Assembly (NCBI RefSeq): GCF_041431415.1
Contig: NZ_CP107845.1
Span: 744,001 to 808,000 of the forward strand
Direction of reading: 5' to 3'
DNA: 64,000 bases
Origin: Streptomyces sp. NBC_00513
GTDB lineage: Bacteria; Actinomycetota; Actinomycetes; Streptomycetales; Streptomycetaceae
How positions within the stretch are numbered: the first letter of the stretch is position 1; every line of letters starts with the position of its first letter. The notes under the pieces are model-generated. The model made no database searches, was not told where the DNA came from, and saw only the letters and a program-made list of their open reading frames with translations. Position numbers and translations under genes: made by a program. Positions 8,136 through 16,168 of the stretch are shown here, piece after piece.

Positions 8136-8563
8136 GAACCGAAGTCGGGGATGGTCACCGAGCCGTCCTCGGCCAACGGGAAGCCCGGATTGTGGGCGAT
8201 CTCCCACGGATGCCCGTCGGGATCGGTGAAGTATCCCGCGTAACCCCCGTAGAACGTCGCCGCGGCCGGTTTGGTGACAGTGGCGCCCGCCTCTCGCGCC
8301 GCCGAGATCAGCGCCTCCACCTCCTGCGGGGAACGCACGTTGTGGGCCAGGGTGATACCGCCGAATCCGGTTCCCGGGCCGTCGGCGAGGCCGCTGTCAC
8401 GCGCGAGTTCCTCGCGACCCCAGAGCACGAATCCGAGGCCGCCGGCCTGGAAGAAGACGGTCTCCTCGACCTCTTGGCCCCGCCACCCCAGGCTCTCGTA
8501 GAACGCCCGGGCGCGACCGAGGTCCGTGACGCCCAAGGTGATGAGACTGACACGCTGTTCCAT
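8129..8563 (-). CDS. VOC family protein (glyoxalase/bleomycin-resistance fold)
   Basis: A 144-residue vicinal-oxygen-chelate protein. The opening VSLITLGVTDLGRARAFYESLGW is a textbook first module. The second module contains GGITLAHNVRS, then GGYAGYFTDPDGHPWEIAHNP with the metal or ligand residues in the final strand. Members are metal-dependent lyases, dioxygenases or drug-binding proteins; the substrate cannot be told from sequence. Both repeats of the beta-alpha-beta-beta-beta unit are complete. It stands alone between two small unknown genes. Confidence 0.9.
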   Translation of the reverse strand: MEQRVSLITLGVTDLGRARAFYESLGWRGQEVEETVFFQAGGLGFVLWGREELARDSGLADGPGTGFGGITLAHNVRSPQEVEALISAAREAGATVTKPAAATFYGGYAGYFTDPDGHPWEIAHNPGFPLAEDGSVTIPDFGSL

Positions 8564-8831
8564 GAACGGAAGCTAGCACGGCCCCGAGGCGACACCGGGG
8601 AGGGAACACGAGCCCGTGCGACGGGATCCACGCGGGACAACGGGCCGCCGGCACACCCCGGAAGGTCAGATTCCGCGGCGACGAGGCGTGTCCCCCGCCC
8701 TCGCAGAATCGTTCTTCCGTCATGATCACCACGTCCGACCCGGCGACCTCCGCCCCCGGCGCCCCGCCGTCCCGTTCCTGGCGCCCTCACCCGCCCACGC
8801 GAGGCCGCGGCAACGCCCCTCGGACCCGAGC

Positions 8832-9044
8832 GTGAACGGCCCGCCCGCCTGCCAGGGCTGCTCGCACCCCTTGTACACGGTCTGCACGCGGGAGTCCGGC
8901 GAGGGAACGACGGCGGCGCAGTGGGAAGTCGACCACGCCTATCCCGGCCGGTGCACCTACACCCCCATGTTCCCGCTGACCGGATCCGCCGCCGACGTCC
9001 ACGACCTGCCCTACGCGGAACACGTCCTGCGCCGGCGCGACTGA
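8832..9044 (+). CDS. small hypothetical protein with Cys motifs
   Basis: About 70 residues from a GTG at 8832. G/C dominates third positions and the frame stays open further upstream, so the true start could be earlier. An N-terminal CQGCSHPLYTVC motif and a later PGRC give four Cys that might bind zinc. No family is recognised. A 36-codon ATG-initiated frame ends right at this GTG (the four bases GTGA are shared) but shows no other support. Confidence 0.4.
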   Translation: MNGPPACQGCSHPLYTVCTRESGEGTTAAQWEVDHAYPGRCTYTPMFPLTGSAADVHDLPYAEHVLRRRD

Positions 9045-9154
9045 ACGTTCCCGGGTGCGCGCGGCGACCGCCCGGGACCCGGCGACGCACCCGCCCGCGC
9101 ACCCTCCACCTCCCTCACACCACGCACCACACGACACGCCTCACGCCTCACGCC

Positions 9155-9523
9155 TCACGCCTCGGCGAGCCTGCGTTCCAGTTCCTCGCCCGACACGTCC
9201 TCCAGGTGGGTCAGGAACACCCACAAGTGCCTCTCGGCCTCCGCGTCGCTCTCCTGCCGGGCCCGGGCCCACTCCACGGCTCCGGCGCTGTCGGTGACCT
9301 GACCGGAGGTGGCCATCCGAAGGAGCGCCACGTCCTCTTCCCGCCCGTGGGCCGCGACCAGCGCCGCGGCCAACCAGCGCTCCTCGAACCGTTCCGCTCC
9401 CGGCCCGCACTCGCACTCGCACTCGCACTCCAGCAGGAAGCGCAGCAACGGCAGGTCCTCCGCGCGGGGGTCGTGCCGCGCCGCGTACAACACGCCCGCG
9501 CGCAGCACCGGATCGGCGGCCAC
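9155..9523 (-). CDS. hypothetical helical protein with Glu-Cys repeat
   Basis: At least 122 residues, mostly helical, with alternating Leu/Ala-rich and acidic segments like short HEAT-type repeats (DPVLRAGVLYAARHD, LPLLRFLLE, WLAAALVAAHGREEDVALLRMA). Residues near 33 contain ECECECEC, made by a 6-bp DNA repeat. The listed start is GTG. The frame remains open for about 40 more codons upstream and that stretch also looks coding, but without an ATG/GTG. Function unknown. Confidence 0.6.
   Translation of the reverse strand: MAADPVLRAGVLYAARHDPRAEDLPLLRFLLECECECECGPGAERFEERWLAAALVAAHGREEDVALLRMATSGQVTDSAGAVEWARARQESDAEAERHLWVFLTHLEDVSGEELERRLAEA
9408..9431 (+). repeat. 6-bp tandem repeat inside a coding gene
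   Basis: Four perfect copies of GCACTC; read on the minus strand they encode four Glu-Cys pairs. Being a multiple of three, expansion or contraction would keep the frame. Confidence 0.85.
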
Positions 9524-10089
9524 CCGCTCCCGCGCGGGGGCCGCCTCGCCCCGTGTGGGGGACGTACCGGAACGCAGCCGCCGCAGCGTCTCCCGCCCCG
9601 GTCCGAGGACGACGTCGCGCAGTGACCGTTGGGATGCGTCCCTCTTTCAGCGCTCCTTCGCACGTCGCCGGTCCGCACGGCGGCCTCCGCGAGGCTCCCT
9701 GGGCCCGTCGTACCGCGATGGATCGAGTCCACCGGTCGAGTATCACGCCCACCACCCCACCCCCACATACCGGCCTCCTTTTACCGGCCCTCCCGGCATG
9801 GAGCCACTCGCCGCGGACCCCGCTCCCGGGCCCGGGACCACCCGGTCGGCATCGAGGGCCCGTGATCGTCTCGGGCTCCGTACAGGTGGCTGAAACACCT
9901 TCATTCCACGCCCACTTGGCGCGTGCGGTTGTTTGGCGAACGCCTAACCGAGTAGGGGTACAGACGTGCGTCCGCCGTTCCCCGTCGTGCTCTAGTTGCC
10001 CCTGGTCCGTACACCGTGTCACCCCGTACGGATCGTCCCCCGACGCCGCCGCAGCGCCACGCGGCGTACCCCTCGACCCCGGGAGCACC
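9524..10089. other. 566-base gap before the ATP-grasp operon
   Basis: The left end probably holds the 5' part of the minus-strand helical-protein gene (open frame to about 9640). From 9740 on I see no convincing gene on either strand. The plus frame in phase with the ATP-grasp gene is open here but has low coding character. A promoter/operator candidate at 9929-9958 leaves a leader of roughly 120 bases. Confidence 0.5.
9929..9958 (+). promoter_or_regulatory. candidate promoter with internal palindrome
   Basis: A -35-like TTGTTT (9929-9934) and a -10-like TAGGGG (9953-9958) are 18 bases apart. Between them lies the palindrome GGCG-AA-CGCC flanked by TT/AA. A repressor site between -35 and -10 is a common arrangement. 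It would drive the ligase-dikinase-exporter operon. Confidence 0.4.
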
Positions 10090-11472
10090 ATGTCCCCGAT
10101 CCTCTTCGTCTATGCCAAGGGCGGCCCTCCGCTGGAGTACGCGATACCGAGAATCGCGGCTCACGCCGACGTCCATGTCCTGGCGCTCGCACCACTGCCT
10201 CGAACCACCGAGTCCGTATGGCTGCCCGCATGCGCGTCCATCACCTCGGTGCAGCCCCGCGAGGGGGTGGAACTGGTCGATCTGATCTGTTCCCACGCGC
10301 GCCGCGTCGGCGCCGCAGCGGTGCTGACGCTGTCGGAGTACGCGGTGGTGGCCGTGGCCCACGCCAGTCTGCGGCTCGGGCTGCGCGGCGCCGGCGAACG
10401 GGTCGCGGGGGCCCGGGACAAGCGCCTGATGCGCCGGATCTGGCGTGATGCCGGGGTGCCCGTACCGGGGTTCACGGAGGTCCACACGCCGGAGGACATC
10501 GCGACCGCCTTCGAGGAACTGACGCCGCCGCTGCTGCTGAAGGCCGCCTGGAGCGCGGGCTCCACGGCCCACCTCACCGTGTGGAACGAGGAGCAGGCCG
10601 AGGAGGCGTGGAAGACCGGTCGTTCCGTCATGGAGGCCTCGTCTGCCCAGGGATACGCGGAACTGCACGCCGCGGACGAGGGCGTCAGCGATTTCCTGCT
10701 GGAGGAGATCGTGATCGGTGAGGCCTCCGACTGGTTCGACGAGGCCGGTTGGGGCGACTACGCGAGCGTGGAGGGGATCGTCGCCGGCGGCCGGTACCAC
10801 CCGCTGTGCATCACCGGCCGGATGCCCACCATCGCGCCCTTCACCGAGCGCGCGAGCCTGGCTCCGGCGGCTCTCCCGGAAGCCCTTCAGCGCCGGATCG
10901 AGGAGGTGTCCCGCGCCGCCGTCGACGCGCTCGGGCTCGACACCTGTGCCACCCACACCGAGATCAAACTCGGTGCGGACGGTGCCATGTGGCTGATCGA
11001 GACGGCGGCCCGGTTCGGTGGGGTGATGACCACACGGCAGGTGGAGACCGTCTTCGGCCTCGACATGATCGGCATGCTGGTCCGCGAGTTGCTCGGCCGG
11101 GACGTCGACTACCCGCGGCGGATGCTGACGGAGGGCGAAGGGGCGGCCGGGTCGCTCGTCGTCCTCGCCGTGGATCCCGAGGGCCGGCCCTGGAGCGAGC
11201 TCCCGACCTGGGACTTCGAGGCGGTCGACTGGCCCGCCCTGCTCGCGCCCGGTTCCCGCGTCGAGTTGGTGCGGGAGCACAGCCTCCCGCCGGGCAGCCG
11301 GGTGCCGGTGTACGAGGAGGCGGGGGGCGCCAACTCCATGGCGGCGCTGTGCTTCCTCACCGCCGAGTCCGGGCCGGAACTGCTGGCCGACTGCGGCCGG
11401 ATCCTCGCGGCGCTGCCGCAAGCCCTCGGCGCCCCGTCCGCCGACCGCCCGACGCCCGGGAGCACCGCATGA
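10090..11472 (+). CDS. ATP-grasp ligase (carboxylate-amine ligase type)
   Basis: A 460-residue ATP-grasp enzyme. ATP-grasp ligases activate a carboxylate as acyl phosphate and join it to an amine or thiol. Seen here: an N-terminal Rossmann-like domain (ILFVYAKGGPP, GAAAVLTLSEYAVV); the lid region RDKRLMRRIWRDAGVPVPGF; the ATP-binding Lys in PLLLKAAWSAGS; LLEEIVIGE; and the metal-binding end with HTEIKLGADGAMWLIE, TAARFGG (Glu304, Arg308). A C-terminal 90-residue region with GSLVVLAVDPEG resembles that of amino-acid and peptide ligases. It begins the operon; its stop overlaps the next ATG (ATGA), so the dikinase is coupled to it. The substrate is unknown. Confidence 0.88.
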   Translation: MSPILFVYAKGGPPLEYAIPRIAAHADVHVLALAPLPRTTESVWLPACASITSVQPREGVELVDLICSHARRVGAAAVLTLSEYAVVAVAHASLRLGLRGAGERVAGARDKRLMRRIWRDAGVPVPGFTEVHTPEDIATAFEELTPPLLLKAAWSAGSTAHLTVWNEEQAEEAWKTGRSVMEASSAQGYAELHAADEGVSDFLLEEIVIGEASDWFDEAGWGDYASVEGIVAGGRYHPLCITGRMPTIAPFTERASLAPAALPEALQRRIEEVSRAAVDALGLDTCATHTEIKLGADGAMWLIETAARFGGVMTTRQVETVFGLDMIGMLVRELLGRDVDYPRRMLTEGEGAAGSLVVLAVDPEGRPWSELPTWDFEAVDWPALLAPGSRVELVREHSLPPGSRVPVYEEAGGANSMAALCFLTAESGPELLADCGRILAALPQALGAPSADRPTPGSTA

Positions 11473-13469
11473 CGAACGCCGGCACCACCACACCCGTACC
11501 GTCCCCCCGGGGCGCCGCAGTGGACACCCTGCTCACCCTGCCCCTGTTCGAGCAGTTGGCCGGGGTGCTGGGCGGGCACCCGTACGTGAAGGTCGTCGTC
11601 GACCGGGAGCAGGGCCTCTGGCACGTCCTGGACAGCGCCGTGCACTCCTTCCACGTCAACTACATCGCCACCGAGGTCGTGGGACTGACCCTGGAAGAAC
11701 TCGACGCCCGGCTCGACCGGTTCAACCACGACGTGTACCAGGATCCCGAGCGACGGTTCCTGCTCGGCGTGCTGTCCCTGCACTCCCGGGGAGGCCCGGA
11801 GCAGGACGAGCCGTTCATGGTCCTGGAGACCACCGAGGCCGACACGATGGGAGCGGACCTGCTGATCGAGTTCCACGCCTTCGTGCGGGCCCACCTGGAT
11901 CCCGCGCTGGAACTGCTGGTCAAGCCGGCCAACCACGGGCAGGAGAACGCCCTCGCGGCGGTGCCCGAGACCGTGGTGCCCCGTGCCCGGGGTCACGCGT
12001 TGTTCGCGACCGCGCCCTTCGTGCCGTTGACGCTCGCCTCGGCGACCGGCCGGCTGCGCGCCTTCGCCTCCGGCGAGGAGTACCGGGCCGCGCGCGCGGA
12101 CCTGACCTGGTACGACATCGTTGCCATGCCGGTCGTCCCCGACGACATCCCGCGCCTCGCGGGGCTGCTCAACGCCCTGCCCACCACCCCGCTGTCGCAC
12201 ACCAACATGCTGGCGGCCGGCTGGGGCATCCCCAACGCCATCGTCCGCGGCATCCTCGACACGATCGCCGACGAGAAGCTGGACGGCGCCTGGGTCCGCT
12301 ACGAGGTCACCGCCGAGAACTTCGTCGTCGAACGCGCCGAGGAGCCGGCGGACCTCGCGGAACCGACCTGGCACACGCAGCGGGTCCGGCTCGACGCCCC
12401 GCACGTGACGGACGTACCGCTCGTGCCGCTCTCCGCGTTGCGTGCCCGCGACCGGAACCGGTACGGCACGAAGGCGGCCAACCTGGGCGAGCTGCACCAC
12501 GTACTGCGTCACGGCTCCGGCCGACTGACCGGCTACTACTCCGTGCCGCGCCCGCCCCGAGCCGATCTGCTCGGTCACCTCGCTGCCCGGCTGCGGATGC
12601 CCGTCGACGGCGATCTCGCCCAGTACGCCGGGGAGTTCCTGGCCCGGCACGTCCAGGCACCGGCGGGGATCGCCGTGCCGTTCTCCGTCCAACAACGCTT
12701 CCTGGACTCCTCGCCCGCCGTGCAGCAGAGCATCGGCAAGCTGAAGATGGCCCTGGAGCTGAACGCCATGGACGCCGTGGACACGGTCTGCGTCCAATTG
12801 CAGCACCTGGTGCGCACCCTCCCCGTGCCCGAGGACCTGGTGCGCGCCCTGGACGCCCGGTTGGTCGAGCACCTGGCGGGCACGAGTCGCTTCGCCGTGC
12901 GGTCCTCGTCGAACGCCGAGGACCTGCCGGGCTTCTCCGCCGCCGGCATCTACGAGTCCCACACCAAGGTCACCGATCTGCCGGGGCTGTTGGACGCGAT
13001 CCGTCAGGTGTGGGCCTCGCTGCTGTCCCCGCGCAGCGTGCGGCTGCGCCATCAGGCCGGCATCTCGCTGGACGACACCTACATGGGGGTGATCGTCCAG
13101 CGCTACGAGCCGTCCCCGCTCGGAGGCGTCATGGTGACCTGCAATCCGACCAACCGGGCCGACTTCCGGAACGTCTACCTCAACTGTGCGCACGGTTCCA
13201 CGGCCGACGTGGTCGACGGCCGGACGATGCCCCTGCAGTACCTGTACAACACCGTCGAGGGCGGCGGTCGCACGCTCTCGCTCGGGGCGGCCGAGCAGGA
13301 CCTGGACCTGGAGACGCAGGCCCATCTGGGCCGGTTGGCGCTCGCGGGCCGCCTGCTCCAGTCCCATTTCGCCGCGGACTACACCTTCGCCGGACCGCTC
13401 GACGTCGAATGGCTGCTCGGGCCGGGAGGCGCGCTCCACATCCTCCAACTCAGGCCCTACAGCGCCTGA
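11469..13469 (+). CDS. dikinase-like phosphotransferase (phosphohistidine domain plus PPDK-type ATP-grasp)
   Basis: A 666-residue protein. Residues about 330-666 are a PEP synthase/PPDK N-terminal ATP-binding domain: YGTKAANLGELHH, RSSSNAEDLPGFSAAGIYES (Arg478 first), LGGVMVTCNPT, and the closing LDVEWLLGPGGALHILQLRP. Upstream, VVPDDIPRLAGLLNALPTT then PLSHTNMLAAGWGIPNAIV matches a swivelling phosphohistidine domain, with His244 as the likely phospho-acceptor. Residues 1-170 are an unrecognised domain that may bind the substrate. This order (His domain before the ATP domain) is that of glucan water dikinase, not PPDK or rifampin phosphotransferase. There is no PEP-binding barrel. Expected chemistry is ATP to AMP with beta-phosphate transfer to an acceptor; the acceptor is unknown. 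Confidence 0.8.
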   Translation: MTNAGTTTPVPSPRGAAVDTLLTLPLFEQLAGVLGGHPYVKVVVDREQGLWHVLDSAVHSFHVNYIATEVVGLTLEELDARLDRFNHDVYQDPERRFLLGVLSLHSRGGPEQDEPFMVLETTEADTMGADLLIEFHAFVRAHLDPALELLVKPANHGQENALAAVPETVVPRARGHALFATAPFVPLTLASATGRLRAFASGEEYRAARADLTWYDIVAMPVVPDDIPRLAGLLNALPTTPLSHTNMLAAGWGIPNAIVRGILDTIADEKLDGAWVRYEVTAENFVVERAEEPADLAEPTWHTQRVRLDAPHVTDVPLVPLSALRARDRNRYGTKAANLGELHHVLRHGSGRLTGYYSVPRPPRADLLGHLAARLRMPVDGDLAQYAGEFLARHVQAPAGIAVPFSVQQRFLDSSPAVQQSIGKLKMALELNAMDAVDTVCVQLQHLVRTLPVPEDLVRALDARLVEHLAGTSRFAVRSSSNAEDLPGFSAAGIYESHTKVTDLPGLLDAIRQVWASLLSPRSVRLRHQAGISLDDTYMGVIVQRYEPSPLGGVMVTCNPTNRADFRNVYLNCAHGSTADVVDGRTMPLQYLYNTVEGGGRTLSLGAAEQDLDLETQAHLGRLALAGRLLQSHFAADYTFAGPLDVEWLLGPGGALHILQLRPYSA

Positions 13470-13516
13470 ATCCGCCCGCACTCCCCCGCGTTCCGCCCCT
13501 TCCGAAGGTCACTCCC

Positions 13517-14782
13517 ATGCCCCTCTCCCTGCGTGCGCGCGTGAAACGCCGCGTCCGCCCGCCCGCCGCGGTGCTCCGTGTGATCCGCCTGAACAACGGC
13601 TTCCAGCTCCTGTTCAACCTGCTGTGGTGGATGCCGGTCTTCTACCAGTACCAGAAGCAGGCGGGTCTCTCGGACAGCCAGATCTTCGGCATCCAGAGCG
13701 TCTACTACGTGGCGTTCTGCCTGCTGGAGATACCCACCGGCTTCATCGCCGACCGCATCGGACAGCGCCGTTGCATGCAGCTCGGGGCGGCGGTGATGAC
13801 GGCGGCGAACCTGGTCCCGGTCGCCTGGCCCTCGTTCGTGGGCTTCATGGCGCACTTCCTGGCCATCGCCGCCGCCCGCTCCCTGGTGTCCGGGGCGTCC
13901 AGCGCGTACCTGTACGAGTACCTGCACGAGCACGGTGCGGGAGAGCACTACGTCCAGGCCGAGGGGACCGCCCGGGCGCTCGGCCTGTGGGCGAAGATCG
14001 CCTGCTGGCCACTGGTCGGCGTCCTGATGCACGTCTGGCACGAGGCCCCGTACGTGCTGACCGCGCTCTCCACGCTCGGCTCGCTGGCCTGCGCCGCGGC
14101 GCTCCCCGCCATCGCGGAACGACACGGTGGAACGCGGCCGCCGGCGGAACGCGTCGGGCTCCTCGACTCGGCCCGCCAGGCCCTGAAGGTGCTCGGGACC
14201 TCGCGGTCGCTCGGACCGCTGATGGTGCAGGGCGTGGCCATCTTCACGCTCGCGCGCATCTGCCAGGTCAACCTCTTCCAACCGCTGCTGCTGGAGAAGG
14301 ACCTCCCCGTCGCCGATCACGGTGCGGTGCTGTCGGCGATGACGGTCGCGGAGGCCGTCGGATCGGCCCGGACCGGCTGGTTGCGCGGCAGGCTCTCCGA
14401 CACCTCGGTGGTGACCGTGCTGAGCGTGGTCATGGCGCTCACTCTCGCGGCCACCACCCTGTCGGGGGCGCTGGGCACGATCGTGTGGCTGTGCGTGTTC
14501 GCCGCCGCGGCGGGCCTGGCGTACCCGGTGCAACGCAACCTGATCAACGCGGCCATCCCGCCGACCCCGTACCGGGCGACCCTGCTGTCGGTGGAGTCCA
14601 TCATCGACCGCGGCGTGTGCGCGCTGGTGGCGCTGGCCGTCGGCGCCTACCTGGCGGCGGACCGCCTGGACGCGCTCCTCGTGCACGCGGCGGTGGGCAC
14701 CTGCCTGCTGCTGCTCGTCGTGGGCGTCGTCCTGCGGCGGCTGCGTCGTGACGGGGTGCGGCAGGCCGTCGGTCAGCCCTGA
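13517..14782 (+). CDS. MFS transporter, probable exporter of the operon product
   Basis: A 421-residue major facilitator with about twelve hydrophobic segments. Family marks are FCLLEIPTGFIADRIGQRRCMQ (loop 2-3 motif A) and the matching middle region. The protein starts 47 bases after the dikinase stop on the same strand, so it belongs to the operon. Substrate is inferred to be the product of the ligase and dikinase, or a related toxic compound. Its last codons overlap the end of the convergent PAS-LuxR gene by ten bases. Confidence 0.88.
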   Translation: MPLSLRARVKRRVRPPAAVLRVIRLNNGFQLLFNLLWWMPVFYQYQKQAGLSDSQIFGIQSVYYVAFCLLEIPTGFIADRIGQRRCMQLGAAVMTAANLVPVAWPSFVGFMAHFLAIAAARSLVSGASSAYLYEYLHEHGAGEHYVQAEGTARALGLWAKIACWPLVGVLMHVWHEAPYVLTALSTLGSLACAAALPAIAERHGGTRPPAERVGLLDSARQALKVLGTSRSLGPLMVQGVAIFTLARICQVNLFQPLLLEKDLPVADHGAVLSAMTVAEAVGSARTGWLRGRLSDTSVVTVLSVVMALTLAATTLSGALGTIVWLCVFAAAAGLAYPVQRNLINAAIPPTPYRATLLSVESIIDRGVCALVALAVGAYLAADRLDALLVHAAVGTCLLLLVVGVVLRRLRRDGVRQAVGQP

Positions 14783-15858
14783 CAGGGCGGGACGGTGGCG
14801 CGCGGGGGCCACACCCCCGTGTCGAGGATGCCGAGGGTGTAGGCGCGGGCCACCAGGGCGGGGCGTGATTCCGCGTCAAGTGCTCCGCGCAGTCGGCGCA
14901 GGTGGTAGTCCAGCGCCTGGCGGGAGAGTCCCAGGTCGGTGGCGATGGCTCCGTTGGACCGGCCGGCCGCCATCAGGGCGAGGACCCGCAGTTGCACGGG
15001 GCTCACCCGGGCGGGCGCGTCGAACCCGACGCTCAGCGAGGTCAGTACGGCAGAGACCCGGTCGGGAGCACCCTGGCGTCTGACCACCGCGAGATCGGCC
15101 CGCAGGACCTTGCTCTCGCCCGAGGCCGTGGCGCAGACCACGGAACACGTGCGCCGGGACGCCTTTCCGGCGACCAGGTCCACCCACGCGCGCCGCACCG
15201 TCCGGGCGTCACCGCGCAGGTGTCCGAGGGCGCGGGTGCCCTCCAGGGAGGCGCGGTCGCCCCCGAGCAGTTCCGCGACTCCCCCGCTGACCCGCTGTAT
15301 CCGGCCCCGCAGGTCCAGGGTCACGATGGCCAACCCCGAGCGCTCCCACAGGGCGTGGAGTTCCTCGGCGGCGACGGCCTTGTCCTCCAGCGCCCTTGCC
15401 TGGTCGGTGACGTCGGTGTAGATCCCGCCCACGCGCAGGCCCCGGCCGTGGTCCAGGACGAATCGGTGCCCGGTGACCTGGCGGGGTGTCCCGTCGGGGT
15501 GCCGGAAGACGAGGGTGTGGCGGACCGGCCGGCGGGACGACAGCACCTCGCGGTCCAGGGCCCGGAACATGGCGGCGTCGTCGGGGGCGTCGATCTCCTC
15601 CACGGTCCGGCCGACCACGGCGTGCGACTCCATGCGGTAGAGGTGGGCGTAGGCGGCGTTCACCCACAGGTACCGGCCCTGTCCGTCGCGGATGAAGGCG
15701 GGCGCGGGGGCGTACGCGGCGAGGGCCTCGAACCATCGCGCGGCTTCGGGAACGTCCCGGTCGCCGCCCGCGCCCCGCGCGGACTCCCCTCCTCGTGCCG
15801 GCTCCCCGCCCCCGCCGGCCGCCGGCCGTACCTGCCCGTGCTCGTTCTTCGCGTACAT
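14773..15858 (-). CDS. PAS domain regulator with C-terminal LuxR-type HTH
   Basis: About 361 residues. A PAS domain is visible near residues 45-160 (APAPAFIRDGQGRYLWVNAAY, VGRTVEEID, VTGHRFVLDHGRGLRVGGIYTDVT), and a second, weaker PAS follows (SGLAIVTLDLRGRIQRV, GVAELLG). The C-terminus is a LuxR/FixJ-like helix-turn-helix: VSPVQLRVLALMAAGRSNGA, then IATDLGLSRQALDYHLRRLR. It is probably a one-component sensor of a ligand or redox state. No receiver or kinase domain is present. It is convergent with the ligase-dikinase-MFS operon and may regulate it. The ATG at 15858 is preferred; a GTG at 15939 would add a charged extension. Confidence 0.82.
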   Translation of the reverse strand: MYAKNEHGQVRPAAGGGGEPARGGESARGAGGDRDVPEAARWFEALAAYAPAPAFIRDGQGRYLWVNAAYAHLYRMESHAVVGRTVEEIDAPDDAAMFRALDREVLSSRRPVRHTLVFRHPDGTPRQVTGHRFVLDHGRGLRVGGIYTDVTDQARALEDKAVAAEELHALWERSGLAIVTLDLRGRIQRVSGGVAELLGGDRASLEGTRALGHLRGDARTVRRAWVDLVAGKASRRTCSVVCATASGESKVLRADLAVVRRQGAPDRVSAVLTSLSVGFDAPARVSPVQLRVLALMAAGRSNGAIATDLGLSRQALDYHLRRLRGALDAESRPALVARAYTLGILDTGVWPPRATVPPCQG

Positions 15859-16068
15859 GCCTGTTTCTGTCTCTCGGGTCTCCGCTCGCGACTCGCCCTC
15901 CCCGGGACGGGGTCGCTCCCGTCGGGCGTGCGTGCGCACGGTGTGTCGCGCGTCGATGACGCTCCGGACGGGAGGTCAACTTAACCGGTTTTGAGCGAAG
16001 TTGCGGGCACGGCAATCGGAATGTCCTGTTCCCGCCCTTCCCGAACACCCCCGCCCCGACACGGGACT

Positions 16069-16110
16069 TGGTCCAGACCTATTGACCGTCGGTCGGGACC
16101 TCCCTACCGT
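16069..16110 (+). promoter_or_regulatory. chitinase promoter with chitin-type 12-bp box
   Basis: TGGTCCAGACCT (16069-16080) matches the 12-bp element known from Streptomyces chitinase promoters, and resembles the DasR site. A strong -35/-10 pair follows: TTGACC (16082-16087), 17 bases, TACCGT (16105-16110). A partial second copy, TGGTCCA, begins at 16112, at the likely transcription start. Confidence 0.75.
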
Positions 16111-16168
16111 CTGGTCCACCACCCCACGCACCTCCCCGGGTTCCCCACAGTCCAGGAGGCACCTCACC

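Noticed and set aside
8028..8229. Gly-Ala-Thr repeat peptide (collagen-like) on the plus strand
   Set aside because: It comes from the degenerate 15-bp repeat, lacks a ribosome binding site and runs antisense into the VOC gene.
8722..8832. 36-codon ATG frame ending at the start of the small Cys-rich gene
   Set aside because: It has no ribosome binding site and no protein-like pattern; the only support is the shared GTGA.
9553..10089. Upstream in-frame extension of the ATP-grasp protein by about 180 residues
   Set aside because: The extension is Pro/Thr-rich without domain features, crosses the candidate promoter, and the ligase fold begins right at the ATG at 10090.
11109..13481. A 790-codon minus-strand open frame
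   Set aside because: It is antisense to the dikinase gene, whose motifs are plain; the antisense product has no recognisable fold.
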